Part shown: positions 10,880-21,033 of the stretch, in pieces
Numbering within the stretch: position 1 is the first letter of the stretch
Layout: each line of letters begins with the position of its first letter
Source of the DNA: Merluccius polli
Taxonomy: Eukaryota; Chordata; Actinopteri; Gadiformes; Merlucciidae
Direction: 5' to 3'
Assembly (NCBI GenBank): GCA_030340625.1
Contig: JAOPHQ010005514.1
Coordinates: forward strand, 1 to 64,000
DNA: 64,000 nt
Position numbers and translations under genes: made by a program
Notes under the pieces: model-generated
Databases searched by the model: none
What the model saw: the letters and a program-made list of their open reading frames with translations, nothing else
What the model was told of the DNA's origin: nothing

Positions 10880-11690
10880 ACTGCATTGACTGATTTTGTA
10901 CAGCTGCTACCTTGGCCAGGTCTCTCTTGTAAAAGAGATTTTTGATCTCAATGGGACTTCCTGGTAAAATATAGGTAAACAAAATATTACTAGGCAGAAC
11001 ATAGTACCACACATACCACATCCCAGCCTTCTAAAAGGATGCCATGGTGTTTCCTTGACGGCCATTTTCTAACCAGCTTCACAGTTTCACAGTACCTCCC
11101 TATATGCTTTCGGGATCTTTTACTTCACTGGGGCCGAGACGAGTGCCCCTTTTAAGGACACCCCCCTCCTTTCCCAGACTTCCCCAGAGGCAGTTGGAAG
11201 TTCTGTGGAATTGATCCGCCTGGTACTCACTGATTGAGGTCTTCTTGGTTACAGATGGTGGTGAGCTTTTAAGCTGCACCTCAGACTGGTTCGGATTTGG
11301 TCGCTTGTTGGGACCTCTAAGTCCTTGTTCTGGGTTGGCTATTTCGTGGTGCCCTTTTGAGGCAGGTGGCATGCGTCCATTGCGGCTGGTCAGTGGTTAG
11401 GACAGCCATCCTTGTGACTGCAATTATCTCAGCTGATTACGTGTATCGAGCCTCCCCGACATTCCTTGGGTTCAGTGATTTCATCAGAACCTGATCAACA
11501 GGTTTACCTGTTGGCAGAGAGAGAGAGAGAGAGACCTCCACTCACAGAATCATTTCTTTAGCTAGCATTTTCACATTTGCCTCTTCTTTTGCACATGGAA
11601 CCGCTTCCTCCCACTTATAGAAGTGATCTACTATGACAAGTATATAATTATTAGGGTTGTTTAGGGGGCAATGTGTGTAAAATCTATTTG
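10880..11690 (-). pseudogene. retroviral pol 3' part (integrase) and start of env, degraded
   Basis: Minus-strand frames around 11680-11540 read ILVIVDHFYKWEEAVPC followed by a helical stretch. This matches the integrase core strand that carries a catalytic aspartate in Retroviridae and Metaviridae (VIVDHFSKW). A 90-residue frame at 11372-11100 ends in VKDPESI and may be the integrase C-terminal region. A further frame at 11021-10880 may begin env. A (GA)n stretch at 11518-11534 and stops break continuity. Position between gag and env in the same orientation supports assignment to the same provirus. Confidence 0.5.
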
Positions 11691-12003
11691 TAGTGATTGA
11701 AATGAGTAGCATCATAAGACGCCCCTGGTTTCCTTACATTTGTTCTCGCACATCTCAAACGAGAGCTAAGAATCAATTTTACAGTTTTTTGTATCTAAGA
11801 ATACAAAGTCTCGCCATTATGTCTCTTACAACCCCCTTTTGGCCGACAAACATACCATGAAAATGTCGGACAAGTAATGGAAAAGTGCTAGCTGGTAATG
11901 ATTACTGGGATAGTAACACATTTTTATGCCAATATTTTATATCAGCTGGTGTTGCCTGTGAAACTATAATTATCTGAAAACATATACATTTAATAAGCAG
12001 GAG
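11691..12003. other. AT-rich gap where pol would be expected
   Basis: No reading frame resembling protease, reverse transcriptase or RNase H is visible between the gag and integrase remnants. Most of pol appears deleted here. Confidence 0.45.
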
Positions 12004-13155
12004 CTACAGAGCAATATGGTGATGTAGAGCCATCTTTTTTATTATTCTATCAAGCTGTTGTATCCCTGCCATCTGGTTTGTTATCTTTTCTGGTATAAGG
12101 CCTGCAGCTTCCTTCTCTCTCAGCTGATTACCGAAGGTTGTGATAACAGTGCATTCTGCGCACTGGCGTAACAACGTAATGATGGGCCCCAGTGCAAATA
12201 ATATTTTAGGGCCCCCGCGGTTGTTGACGGCGGGGGGGGGGGGGGGTGCTGCGCGAATGTTGACAGGGGGGGGGGGGGGGGGTGCTGCGCGAATGTTGAC
12301 AGGGGGTGCTGCGCGGTTGTTGACGGGGGGGGGGGAGGTGCTGCGCAGTTGTTGACGGGGTAGGCCCCCCCCCCCGGCGTCTTCATGGGCCCCCCCCGGC
12401 TTCTGGGCCCCGGTGCAATGCACCGGTTGCACCGTCGATAGTTACGCCAGTGATTCTGCGACTAAACATCTAGTGGTGTGGCTGTGCTCTGGGAGCATAT
12501 TACCTTGGAATGTAGTGATTAGCAGGCTACTATTTGGTCCCTCTGTCCCTAATCCCACATGTTCAGTCCACACTCTGTTAAACCTTTGCCAGAAACAATG
12601 TGGTGTTTCATTTTGTCTCTGTTTGCAGTTTGACACATGAGAGAGATCCTGTTGTGATTGGTATTTGGCCATGAGGAAGGTTGTCAATTGGGTGTAAAAC
12701 GAGTTTAGGTGAGCAGGCATTGCCCATGCCTAGAGCTGGGGTGTTGTGTGCGCAATGTCATAATTCTCACCTAGTGTAGGTATTGCCTCAAATATTTTGG
12801 TTCTGTCAAGCCCCTTGCAGCAGGATATATCCAGAATATGCCTGTAATCCTGTCCAGTAAGTTGCAGATAATGGCAGGTGTTGTGTAAGTACGATACGAA
12901 TGCACCCGAGTTGCTGGTTACATTGGGTGCATTACTGCATACTGCGATAAGAGACTGTACATCGAGTGGTTTTATCAGAGATGTTGTTCCCATCATTATG
13001 AAGGGATTGGTATAATTTGTAGGTGTGGGTAATTCTGTGTGCATCTCTCCTTCAGCACACAAATGACTAGTCTCTGACTGGGTGATCCGGCCTTCGTGAG
13101 GGCAGTTTATCAGGCTTTTGTATACAGGAATGGGTGTTACAATTGTCTCCTGCAT
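12004..13155 (-). pseudogene. retroviral gag (capsid-like) remnant interrupted by a MITE
   Basis: Three minus-strand frames lie in order: 13155-12730 (141 codons), 12720-12442 (92 codons) and, beyond the MITE, about 12152-12004. The middle frame has CKQRQNETPHCFWQRFNRVW, resembling the segment of retroviral capsid around the major homology region (K-Q....E....F..R...W). The first frame carries a plausible capsid N-terminal half. A stop near 12727 and the 292-bp MITE break it. No Cys-His nucleocapsid box is recognised. Gag identity is inferred from this motif, length, and position downstream of a primer binding site and upstream of integrase. Confidence 0.5.
12161..12452. mobile_element. hAT-type MITE (CACTGGCGTAAC ends) inserted in gag
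   Basis: The left terminus CACTGGCGTAAC is mirrored at 12441-12452, with exact 8-bp duplications ATTCTGCG at 12153-12160 and 12453-12460. The interior contains GGGCCCC blocks and three to four copies of a TGCTGCGCGAATGTTGAC unit joined by long G runs. Confidence 0.9.
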
Positions 13156-13199
13156 TGTATAAATTACTCGGCATCCATCATCGTTTTCATGTTTTATTC

Positions 13200-13775
13200 T
13201 GTAACAAGAAATATCTTTTTAACAGCCCGTCTGTGTCACGCCGTCCACTTCTGCCACCTAACGGGGGCCTGTGCATCTCTCATTCTACGTCACCTATTCA
13301 TCTCCCGCGCTCTACACACCTGCCGGCAATCTCACCAGCACACAGTATTTCAACCCCGGATCTCCAGACAATCATCACTAGATCGTTGTTTACTCTAAAC
13401 ACCTGCCGACCCGCCTGGTGCCGAACCCTCGCCTGTCCGACTACCCGCCTGTTGCCGAACCCTCGCCTGTCCGACTACCCGCCTGGTGCTGAACCCTCAC
13501 CTGTCCGACTACCCACCTGTTGCCGAACCCTCGCCTGTCCGACTACCTGCCTGTTGCCGAACCCCCGCCTGTCCGACTACCCGCCTGTTGCCGAGCCCCT
13601 CATCCTGTTCCCTTCCTTCAAGTATTTGTTGCCCCCAGTAAAACCTCATATCATTTTCTCTCTGTGCCAGTGTCTCTCTGTGTTGAGCATTTGGGTCCAC
13701 TCGCTCTACTTCCCCCTAACAGTCTGTCCATTAATCTCTCTCTGCAACATGCACTGAATGCGTGCTCACCAACTG

Positions 13776-13778
<3 letters not shown>
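13200..13778. repeat. LTR-like fragment, split by a solo LTR
   Basis: The segments 13200-13233 and 13722-13778 together match 20954-21013, which reads TGTAACAAGAAATAT...AACAGCCCGTCTG...CTCTCTCTGCAACATGC. The distal part CACTGAATGCGTGCTCA also occurs near 22007 and 26017. The TGTAACA start is LTR-like. I interpret it as part of an LTR of the truncated Gypsy family, but no complete LTR can be traced. Confidence 0.45.
13234..13721 (+). mobile_element. solo LTR with minisatellite, 5-bp target duplication
   Basis: It begins TGTCACGCCGTCC and ends CCCCCTAACA. GTCTG flanks it at 13229-13233 and 13722-13726. The sequence at 20954-21013 is the same locus type without the insertion. The interior holds about five copies of a CCTGTCCGACTACCCGCCTG unit. 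The tail TTTGGGTCCACTCG is shared with the LTR at 13908-15364, so both belong to one family. Confidence 0.85.

Positions 13779-13829
<51 letters not shown>
13779..13829. repeat. (TA)n microsatellite
   Basis: About 25 AT units in tandem. The Tyr-Ile frames over it on both strands are artefacts. Confidence 0.95.
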
Positions 13830-13832
<3 letters not shown>

Positions 13833-13907
13833 GAATTGCACAATTACTTAAAATAGACATACCACAAAAACAATAGTCTCGACAATTAGGATAATTCTAA
13901 CTCAATT

Positions 13908-15364
13908 TGTTACACCACCGCCGATTGTCGCCACTGATCATTTCCCCAACACACCTGTTTGTAATCGGCAATCACCATGCCCTACTTAAGCCGGGGATCT
14001 CCAACCAGCCGATGCCAGTTTGTGCTTTGGTTTACCCAACCTCGTTCCAGTGATCCGATTACCCGTCTGTTGCTGACCCCTGCCTGCCTGACTATCCGCC
14101 TGTTGCTGAACCCTGTTGCCGAACCCTGCCTGCCTGACTACCCGCCTGTTGCTGAACCCTGTTGCTGAACCCTGCCTGCCTGACTACCCACCTGTTGCTG
14201 AACCCTGCCTGCCTGACTACCCGCCTGTTGCTGAACCCTGTTGCCGACCCCTGCCTGCCGGACTACCCGCCTGTTGCCGACCCATCACCTGCCTGACTAC
14301 CCGCCTGTTGTCGACCCTGCCTGCCAGACTACCCGCCTGTTGCCGACCCCCCCTGCCTGCCTGACTACCCGCCTGTTGTCGACCCTGCCTGCCGGACTTC
14401 CCGCCTGTTGCCGACCCCCCCCCCCCCCCCTGCCTGCCGGACTACCCGCCTGTTGCCGACCCATCGCCTGCCTGACTACCCGCCTGTTGCCGACCCCTGC
14501 CTGCCTGACTACCCACCTGTTGCTGAACCCTGTTGCCGACCCCTGCCTGCCGGACTGACTACCCGCCTGTTGTCGACCCTGCCTGCCGGACTACCCGCCT
14601 GTTGCCGACCCATCGCCTGTCCGACTACCCGCCTGTTGCCGAGCCCACGCCAGCAACCTGCACTCCCCAGCCCACACCAGTGACCTGCGCGCCCGAGCTG
14701 CCCCGCCGGTCCCGCCATCATCCAGGTCGTCCTCCTGAGCTGCCCAGCCGATGGGGGCGTCACCCGCCCCGCCCACCCGAGTTGCCCTACTAGAGGGCCT
14801 GCCGGACTACCCGCCTGTTGCCGACCCATCGCCTGCCTGACTACCCGCCTGTTGCCGACCCCTGCCTGCCGAACTACCCGCCTGTTGCCGACCCATCGCC
14901 TGCCTGACTACCCGCCTGTTGCCGACCCCTGCCTGCCGAACTACCCGCCTGTTGCCGACCCATCGCCTGCCTGACTACCCGCCTGTTGCCGACCCCTGCC
15001 TGCCGAACTACCCGCCTGTTGCCGACCCATCGCCTGCCTGACTACCCGCCTGTTGCCGACCCCTGCCTGCCTGACTACCCGCCTGTTGCCGACCCATCGC
15101 CTGTCCGACTACCCGCCTGTTGCCGACCCATCGCCTGCCTGACTACCCGCCTGTTGCCGACCCAGCGCCTGCCTGACTACCCGCCTGTTGCCGACCCATC
15201 GCCTGTCCGACTACCTGCCTGTTGCCGAAACCCCGCCTGCCCGATTACCGCCGGCCTAGCCTGGCTGTTTGCCATTGCCCTTTATTTAATAAATTCCCTG
15301 TCTTTCATCCCGTCTCCGCCTCCCTGTGTTCAGCCTTTGGGTCCACTCGTCCCGTTCCTTAACA
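13908..15364 (+). mobile_element. solo LTR swollen to 1.46 kb by an internal minisatellite
   Basis: It starts TGTTACACCACC and ends CCGTTCCTTAACA, with CAATT duplicated at 13903-13907 and 15365-15369. Near the 3' end is an AATAAA polyadenylation signal (about 15289) followed by TTTGGGTCCACTCG, as in the shorter LTR at 13234. No internal retroviral sequence is present. Length is dominated by the tandem array at 14054-15245. Confidence 0.88.
14054..15245. repeat. 34-bp minisatellite within an LTR
   Basis: Roughly 33 copies of a unit containing GACTACCCGCCTGTTGCCGA. The period is 34 bp where regular (for example 15073 to 15107 and 15141 to 15175), with shortened and lengthened variants. Because 34 is not a multiple of 3, all frames give Pro/Leu/Ala/Cys-rich reading frames that are not proteins. 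Confidence 0.9.
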
Positions 15365-15734
15365 CAATTATCCTATTAACTTAAAATACTCAATAGAGCA
15401 TAACAGTGACCGCCCCCTTTTTTAACAGCTCCGGTGCCGGAAGTAAATTTTCCCATGCATTTATCTCGTCCACTTTTCGTATAATCCTTATAAAAAGAGT
15501 ATTAAGCCTTAAACCAAGCCAATCGTTCGTTGTGGTAGTCGTGACCATATTATGTTTGATTCGGGCTTAAAAAGAATTTGAAAAACGGAAGAAAAGGCAA
15601 AGGTACAAGACTGTGTACATTATTTTGTTGACCGAGTGAGGAACTACTTATCCCATGATGCATTGCGATCATCCCTTTCGACGACTTACAACCTGATAGT
15701 TTACCTTGCATCTTCGAACAGTTATCTTAGTCTT

Positions 15735-16146
15735 ATAGTGTTTATAGCGTGTATATATATATATACAGTATATATATATATATATATATACAATATAATA
15801 TATAATATAATTATATAGTGTATAATATATTGTGTATGTGTATGTATAGTGTTTTTTTATAGTGTATATAGTGTATATAGTGTTATCATCGTCGAAATGG
15901 TGCAGTGTTTTGTTCCTGACTGCTGTCACCGTTCGGGCGTCCATCAATGCCGGTTCCACCGATTTCCATCTAGCGTGGCTGCTAAGAGACGGTGGATCGG
16001 TTATATAAGGTAATATAACCTTACTCATTTGTAATACATGTGAATTCTGTTTTGTATTCATTCAACATTACATACATGTATTCCTAGCCTTTATGCTATA
16101 CGAATTACTATAGCACTGTTTTATATATATATACATATATATATAT

Positions 16147-16215
<69 letters not shown>

Positions 16216-16286
16216 CATATATACATATATATACACATACATATATACATATATACACATATACATACATATATATACACATACAC

Positions 16287-16327
<41 letters not shown>

Positions 16328-16330
16328 CAT
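15735..16330. repeat. (TA)n-rich blocks in the transposase 5' region and intron 1
   Basis: TA and GTATAT repeats occupy about 15750-15835, before the ATG, and 16123-16330, inside the intron. Reading frames rich in Tyr, Ile and Met across them are artefacts. Confidence 0.9.
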
Positions 16331-17976
16331 ATTTTATATTTCTTGAACCTTCCTGTGTCTTGAATAAAGTTGATTATATATATATAAACATATTTTTCAA
16401 CATCTGCTCAGCTAGACATAATTTGCTAATACTACATAATTCAATTTTTTAGATATGTTTACTTATCATGTCTAACCCCTGTATACAAAACCGTATGTGT
16501 AAATTATTAACTTCCTCTTTCAGGCGTGCAGACAGGAAGCCCAATGCGAGTTCCAGAGTTTGCAGCTGCCATTTTACAGAGGGACTTGAGAGAGGTCCAA
16601 TATGGTTCTCCGGGCGGGGGAAGAGTCTGCCGGTGGAGGGCAGTCCGCCCATGGAGGAGAGTCTGCCGGCGGAGGGCAGTCCGCCCATGGAGGAGAGTCT
16701 GCCGGCGGAGGGCAGTCCGCCCATGGAGGAGAGTCTGCCGGCGGAGGGCAGTCCGCCCATGGAGGAGAGTCTGCCGGCGGAGGGCAGTCCGCCCATGGAG
16801 GAGAGTCTGCCGGCGGAGGGCAGTCCGCCCATGGAGGAGAGTCTGCCGGCGGAGGGCAGTCCGCCCATGGAGGAGAGTCTGCCGGCGGAGGGCAGTCCGC
16901 CCATGGAGGAGAGTCTGCCGGCGGAGGGCAGTCCGCCCATGGAGGAGAGTCTGCCGGCGGAGGGCAGTCCGCCCATGGAGGAGAGTCTGCCGGCAGAGGG
17001 CAGTCCGCCTATGGAGAAGAGTCTGCTGGTGAAGAAGAGTCTGCTGGTGAAGAAGAGTCTGCTGGTGAAGAAGAGTCTGCTGGTGAAGAAGAGTGTACCT
17101 GTTGACAGGGTGCGACTGCAGACACCAAAATGTCAACGTTTCAGGTACTCTGCATCGACCCTTGAGGAGAAAGTCCTGAGAATGGAAACTGGCCTCCCAG
17201 ACAGAAGCATTTTCAACATCTTTGTTGGCTATACAAGGAGATTCACAGAGTCCATCGTCTATTATGCTGGCTGGAAGGTAGAGTCCCTGTCACTGGATGA
17301 CCAAGTCTTCATGACTCTGATGAAGCTTCGTCATAACTACACCAACCTGCATCTTGCTCAGCTTTTCCAGTGCAGCTCTTCTTGTGTGACCAATGTATTG
17401 CTAACCTTCATCCATGTTCTCCACGAGCTGTGGTTCAAGGACATTATGACCACTGTGCCAAGTCGGGAGAAAAACCTCACAAGCCTACCCTCATCATTCC
17501 AGATGTATCGGAACACCTATTCAAAATACAGAGGCATGCATTCATTTAAAATCCTGCTAGGTGTGGCGCCAAATGCTGTCATTACATACTGTAGCAAATT
17601 GTATCCTGGGTCAGTCTCTGACAAGGCCATCGTGACTAAGAGTGGAATCCTGGAGGTCTTCAGGTCGGGGGATCTCATCCTTGCTGACAAGGGATTTCTA
17701 ATCCGAGACATTGTGCCAGAAGGAGTCAGTGTCAACATCCCTCCATTTCTGAACCATGGCAGGTTGACTAAGAGTGAAGTTAAATTAACTAAAGACATTG
17801 CACGGACCAGGATCCATGTTGAAAGGGCAAATGCCCGCTTAAAGGAATTTAAAATCCTGCGTTTCATTCCGCACACCTTGCGAAGCAATGCTGACATAGT
17901 GGTGCAGCTCTGCTGTGCTCTAGTGAATCTGCAGAATCCATTAATTAAAGAAGTTGCAGTTAATTTGGATAACTAA
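15897..17976 (+). CDS. THAP-DDE transposase of the ISL2EU element (521 codons, catalytically incomplete)
   Basis: Exon 1 is 15897-16009 and exon 2 is 16524-17976 (donor AAG|GTAATA, acceptor TTTCAG|G, phase consistent). Residues 1-60 form a THAP zinc finger: MVQCFVPDCC with C4 and C9, FHRFP, W33, then CSCHF giving C51 and H54. This domain would bind the element ends. Residues about 72-230 are tandem repeats. From about 250 a DDE_Tnp_4-type domain follows. It contains YSKYR, PGSVSDK, the second Asp in LADKGF (D426), PPFL, and the Glu in RIHVERA (E471), ending in LCCALVNLQNPLIKE. The expected block with the first catalytic Asp (D-[AC]-T-E) is missing: LPSSF runs straight into YRNTYSKYR at about 17503. 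That implies an in-frame loss of about 25 residues and an inactive enzyme. No stop or frameshift is present otherwise. Confidence 0.85.
16624..17091 (+). repeat. in-frame 36-bp coding minisatellite plus 18-bp repeats in the transposase
   Basis: Eleven 36-bp units (16624-17019) each encode a SLPAEGSPPMEE-type dodecapeptide. The nine or so central copies are almost identical at the DNA level. Four 18-bp units (17020-17091) encoding SLLVKK follow. The period is a multiple of 3, so the array adds a repetitive linker between the THAP and DDE domains. Near-identity implies recent expansion. Other frames across it look open but are shadows. Confidence 0.95.
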
Positions 17977-18352
17977 ATTTCAGTTTTTCCTTTCAATAAA
18001 AATGATTTGAATTGGTGTTTGAATATCTTTTAGCAGTATGTGAAAAAGTTCCACAACAAATTCTATCACTTTGTAAACCTTAATGAAATTATTATAGTTA
18101 TTATTATTTAAAGTTTTGGAACATTAGCTTCCCTGTTACCAGGTACTGACAGGTGGCGCGACGAGAACGCTGATCCATTGCCACCCAAAAAGTAAATAAA
18201 AAAATATTAAAAAAACAAATATAATCATTAGAACTGCTGTAGAAAAATAACAAACTGAACAATGTAGAAATCCTCTAGGGTGAACAAAGGTGAACTGACA
18301 GAAATGAACTATTATTAACTATTTACAAACAATGTTTAGTCCACTGATAGTT

Positions 18353-19609
18353 CTACACAAGCTGTGGAAGCATGTGCTCCTTGTAGAAGGACTCCAAAAT
18401 CCCCAATTTAGGCTGCCAGAAGTCATCACGGGAAATGGGGATGATTACACACTGCTTGGGTGTTCAGATGGTGAAGTAGCAGGTGGTCTTCCCAGTGATG
18501 TGAAGCTGCCCCTGTACTTGGTGCCAGTACTGATGATCCTCCTTCAGGCGGTAGATGCCACCTTCCCCCTGATGAAGGTAGAAGGTCTTCTCCTGCACGG
18601 CTTCCTCAACTGTATTCTCCCTCCAGCGGAATGGGCACTTCACCTCAATGATGTCTGTCTCTCCCACCAGACCATCAGGGGAGGCACCCAGGATCCCTGA
18701 GGGAGCCAGCCACAAACCAGACCCTCTAACTTTCATGCCCGTGGCTTCTTCAAATGCCTTGATCCCTTCCTGCTCATTAGCTATACCCCACTGTACAGCC
18801 AGAACTCCATCCAGTTTCTGACTCCCACAGAGCCTAGAAATAAGGGAGGGGGTGACACGCTTTGCCATCAGCGCACTTCCAAAATTACTTGCTGTCAGCC
18901 GACCTTTCCTCAGAGCATGCCAGAGGCGATTGTCCTTCTGCCCCACTGTGGCTGTCTGGATGGCAAGTAGCTGCTCTATTGATAATTTCATAGCCACGAG
19001 GATGCCATCACTGCCAAGGTGTTTGTGGGTGGCTATGATGCAGTCAGTGGAGAGGTGAAGTAGAGGTTCCTGTAGGGTTTCAGGCTCAGGAGTGAGCAGC
19101 CAGGAATTCCCAGTGAAAGTGCCCTGGAATTGACTGAGCAGCCACTTACGGTCATCTGGGGTTACTGCACGAGTCAGAGGCTTGTACTTTCGCGCTGGAA
19201 AAAGCTCCTCCACTGCCTTGACCTCTGAAGGCACGTTGGGCTTTTTCCACTGACACTCCACATCTGTGGAGCTGATGTTGTGGATGGCCCAGATCATCAA
19301 AGCGGCAGAGTGGCTGCACTTGTACTCCCCACGGGGACACTCGCAGGAGGTAGAATTTATGACTCCAGAGTCACCAGTGCAAACCTGTAAATAAATAAAT
19401 CCCACTCACAACCTGTTCAACACAATGAATAGCTTTGGATGTGATTGGACTTCCAAAATAATACAATAATCAAGACATAATCAATACATTGTACATACCT
19501 TAAGTTGCCTTTTGCTTTACAGGGTAACATAACCAAAGTGATCATATTTGTGTATGTGGTGTGAACATGAATATTGGGAAGGGGTATACTCTTATATATA
19601 TGTATATAC

Positions 19610-19677
<68 letters not shown>

Positions 19678-20094
19678 ATATATATATATAATAATAGTAT
19701 ACTTTTCTTATTATTCTTCACTCACTTTTTAAACACCTAAATTAGCTAAGGTAAGCTTCCTTCTCCTATACCATTTCATCCTTTTCATCATTTATCTAAT
19801 TATCTAATTTTATCTACAACCATCAAGTCTTTGTTGTTCAGCATTTACATTTTTCTTTATAATTGTATTTTTTAAATTATAGTATCACTCATGTCAGTTA
19901 CCAGCTAAGCAGCCTGCAAAACTCACCACAACCCTGTATATCTTGTCCTTCATACTGGCCCTGACAGAACCCACAAGCTGGCCCTCATGAACACTACACG
20001 CAAGTACATGACCTGACTTATAGTGATTTTCACCCCTTTGGACACTCTTGTCCTCATCTTTGAAAAATCGCATCATGTCAGATAGTGAAATCAT
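18353..20094 (-). CDS. SWIM zinc finger-YqaJ exonuclease of the ISL2EU element (premature stop)
   Basis: Exon 1 is 20094-19927 (56 codons, starts MISLSDMMRFFKDEDKSV) and exon 2 is 19384-18353; GT/AG junctions, phase 0. Residues 70-81 give a SWIM finger, CEC-x6-C-x-H (CECPRGEYKCSH), a nucleic-acid or protein binding module. Residues about 210-355 form a YqaJ/lambda-exonuclease fold: GRLTASNFGSAL, WG..NE (E260), ASPDG (D293), EVK (E303, K305) and YWHQVQGQL. All metal-binding positions look intact. A TGA at 18466-18464 ends the frame after residue 362. The same frame then stays open for 36 codons to TAG at 18355-18353, so the ancestral protein was about 399 residues and the stop is probably Trp TGG to TGA. 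YqaJ proteins are 5'-3' exonucleases; the role in transposition is not established. A (TA)n block at 19594-19692 lies in the intron. Confidence 0.85.
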
Positions 20095-20140
20095 GGTTGC
20101 GCTGTGTTAAACGTCAACGATAGAGTTCAATGGTAGCAGC

Positions 20141-20599
20141 CATAGACATATATACATAGACGCCTCATGACGTGATGGAACGTAACCCAGCGTCGCCGCC
20201 ATATTGGTAGGGAGTCCTCACTCTAGTCTAGCATAGGAGTCAACGGGAGAGCAAGCTATGCCAGTATTTTGTGCAGCTTACGGCGCAGTATTGACACCAG
20301 ATCGTGTGGGATTACCTTTAACAAGTAAGATTGAACAATAATTCTTATTATTAAAAAAAAAAAAAAATCGTCCTGTATCATAAATAAATCTCTGCCATTT
20401 GTAACAAACCAAACCGTGTGAAAATCCGGTAAAAATTCGGGGAGTTATGCTTATTATTGTAGTTGGGGATACACCTTCCTCCATAGAAATGAATGCACTG
20501 GGGGCGCACTGGGGCCCCTTCCAAGATGGCGGCCGCGCTGCTACGTCAGCTCTAACGGGCAGCGTCAGTCTATGAGGCGTCTATGTATATATGTCTATG
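20141..20599. mobile_element. P-like MITE, copy 1, with THAP start exon
   Basis: Inverted ends begin CATAGACATATATACATAGA at both sides (29-bp TIR region through GACGCCTCAT). GTAGCAGC is duplicated at 20133-20140 and 20600-20607. An ATG at 20258 opens MPVFCAAYGAV...LPLTS followed by a GTAAG donor-like site, resembling the start of a THAP domain. An 8-bp duplication, CA...TG ends and a THAP remnant fit P-element relatives; this is an inference. It is nearly identical to 62897-63375. It inserted inside the ISL2EU element just upstream of its nuclease gene. Confidence 0.8.
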
Positions 20600-20953
20600 G
20601 TAGCAGCAGACCACTTGCTTTTCGCGGGGACGGGCAGACGTTTCCATGGTAATAGCGAGCTCCACCAATCAAAGCCGCCGTGTTACACTTTAGGATTGTG
20701 GGTAATGCAGTCCATCTAAATGACATCGCGAATAAAACTTGTTTTCTTGAAACTTTCCTTTAGCTTTTGGTTTCTAAAGTTGCCTATCCTATCATTGCAT
20801 AATAAAACGGCCGGTTGTAAGTATACATTGGATGGTTACGACGTAATGGCTTTTAATCAAAATCTCGACGGGAAAAATGAATGGGATTTTTACATCCGGC
20901 ACCGCACTGTTATGCTCTATACATGACACTTAACAAGGAGAAATACGGGTACC

Positions 20954-21013
20954 TGTAACAAGAAATATATTGTTAACAGCCCGTCTGTCCGTTCATCTCT
21001 CTCTGCAACATGC
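20954..21013. repeat. LTR-like fragment, paralogous empty site of the solo LTR at 13234
   Basis: It matches the flanks of the solo LTR at 13200-13233 and 13722-13760 without interruption across GTCTG (20983-20987). It begins TGTAACA and lies on the same side of the Gypsy pol remnant as its 3' LTR would. Confidence 0.6.
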
Positions 21014-21033
21014 GGTCAACACACATTGCCATG

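Larger units (their letters stand above)
15395..20918. mobile_element. ISL2EU-type (PIF/Harbinger-related) DNA transposon, full length, two genes
   Basis: Inverted ends are AGAGCATAACAGTG at 15395 and its mirror CACTGTTATGCTCT ending at 20918. A second matching inner block GGTGCCGGA[A/T]GTAAA is separated from the tip by an extra stretch on the left. The 2-bp duplication AT flanks both ends (15393-15394, 20919-20920). The element contains a spliced THAP-DDE transposase gene (15897-17976, plus) and a spliced SWIM-YqaJ nuclease gene (20094-18353, minus). They converge, with 376 bp between stop codons. A transposase paired with a YqaJ-like exonuclease is the known hallmark of the ISL2EU group. 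A P-like MITE inserted 5' of the nuclease gene at 20141. Its left end lies 30 bp from the preceding solo LTR. Confidence 0.88.

Noticed and set aside
12004..12432. Proline-rich ORF covering gag and MITE on the minus strand
   Set aside because: Its central part is poly-G/C in the hAT MITE; only the ends belong to retroviral sequence.
14116..15384. Proline/leucine-rich proteins (PPVAEP, RLPACC)
   Set aside because: Translations of a 34-bp minisatellite inside an LTR; the frame shifts every unit.
16624..17019. Regular direct repeats resembling a CRISPR array
   Set aside because: Units are contiguous 36-mers with no unique spacers, lie in a eukaryotic coding frame and have no cas context.
16507..17136. 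Long antisense and alternate-frame ORFs over the transposase repeat array
   Set aside because: A 36-bp repeat keeps all six frames open. Only the frame joining the THAP exon to the DDE domain has real motifs.
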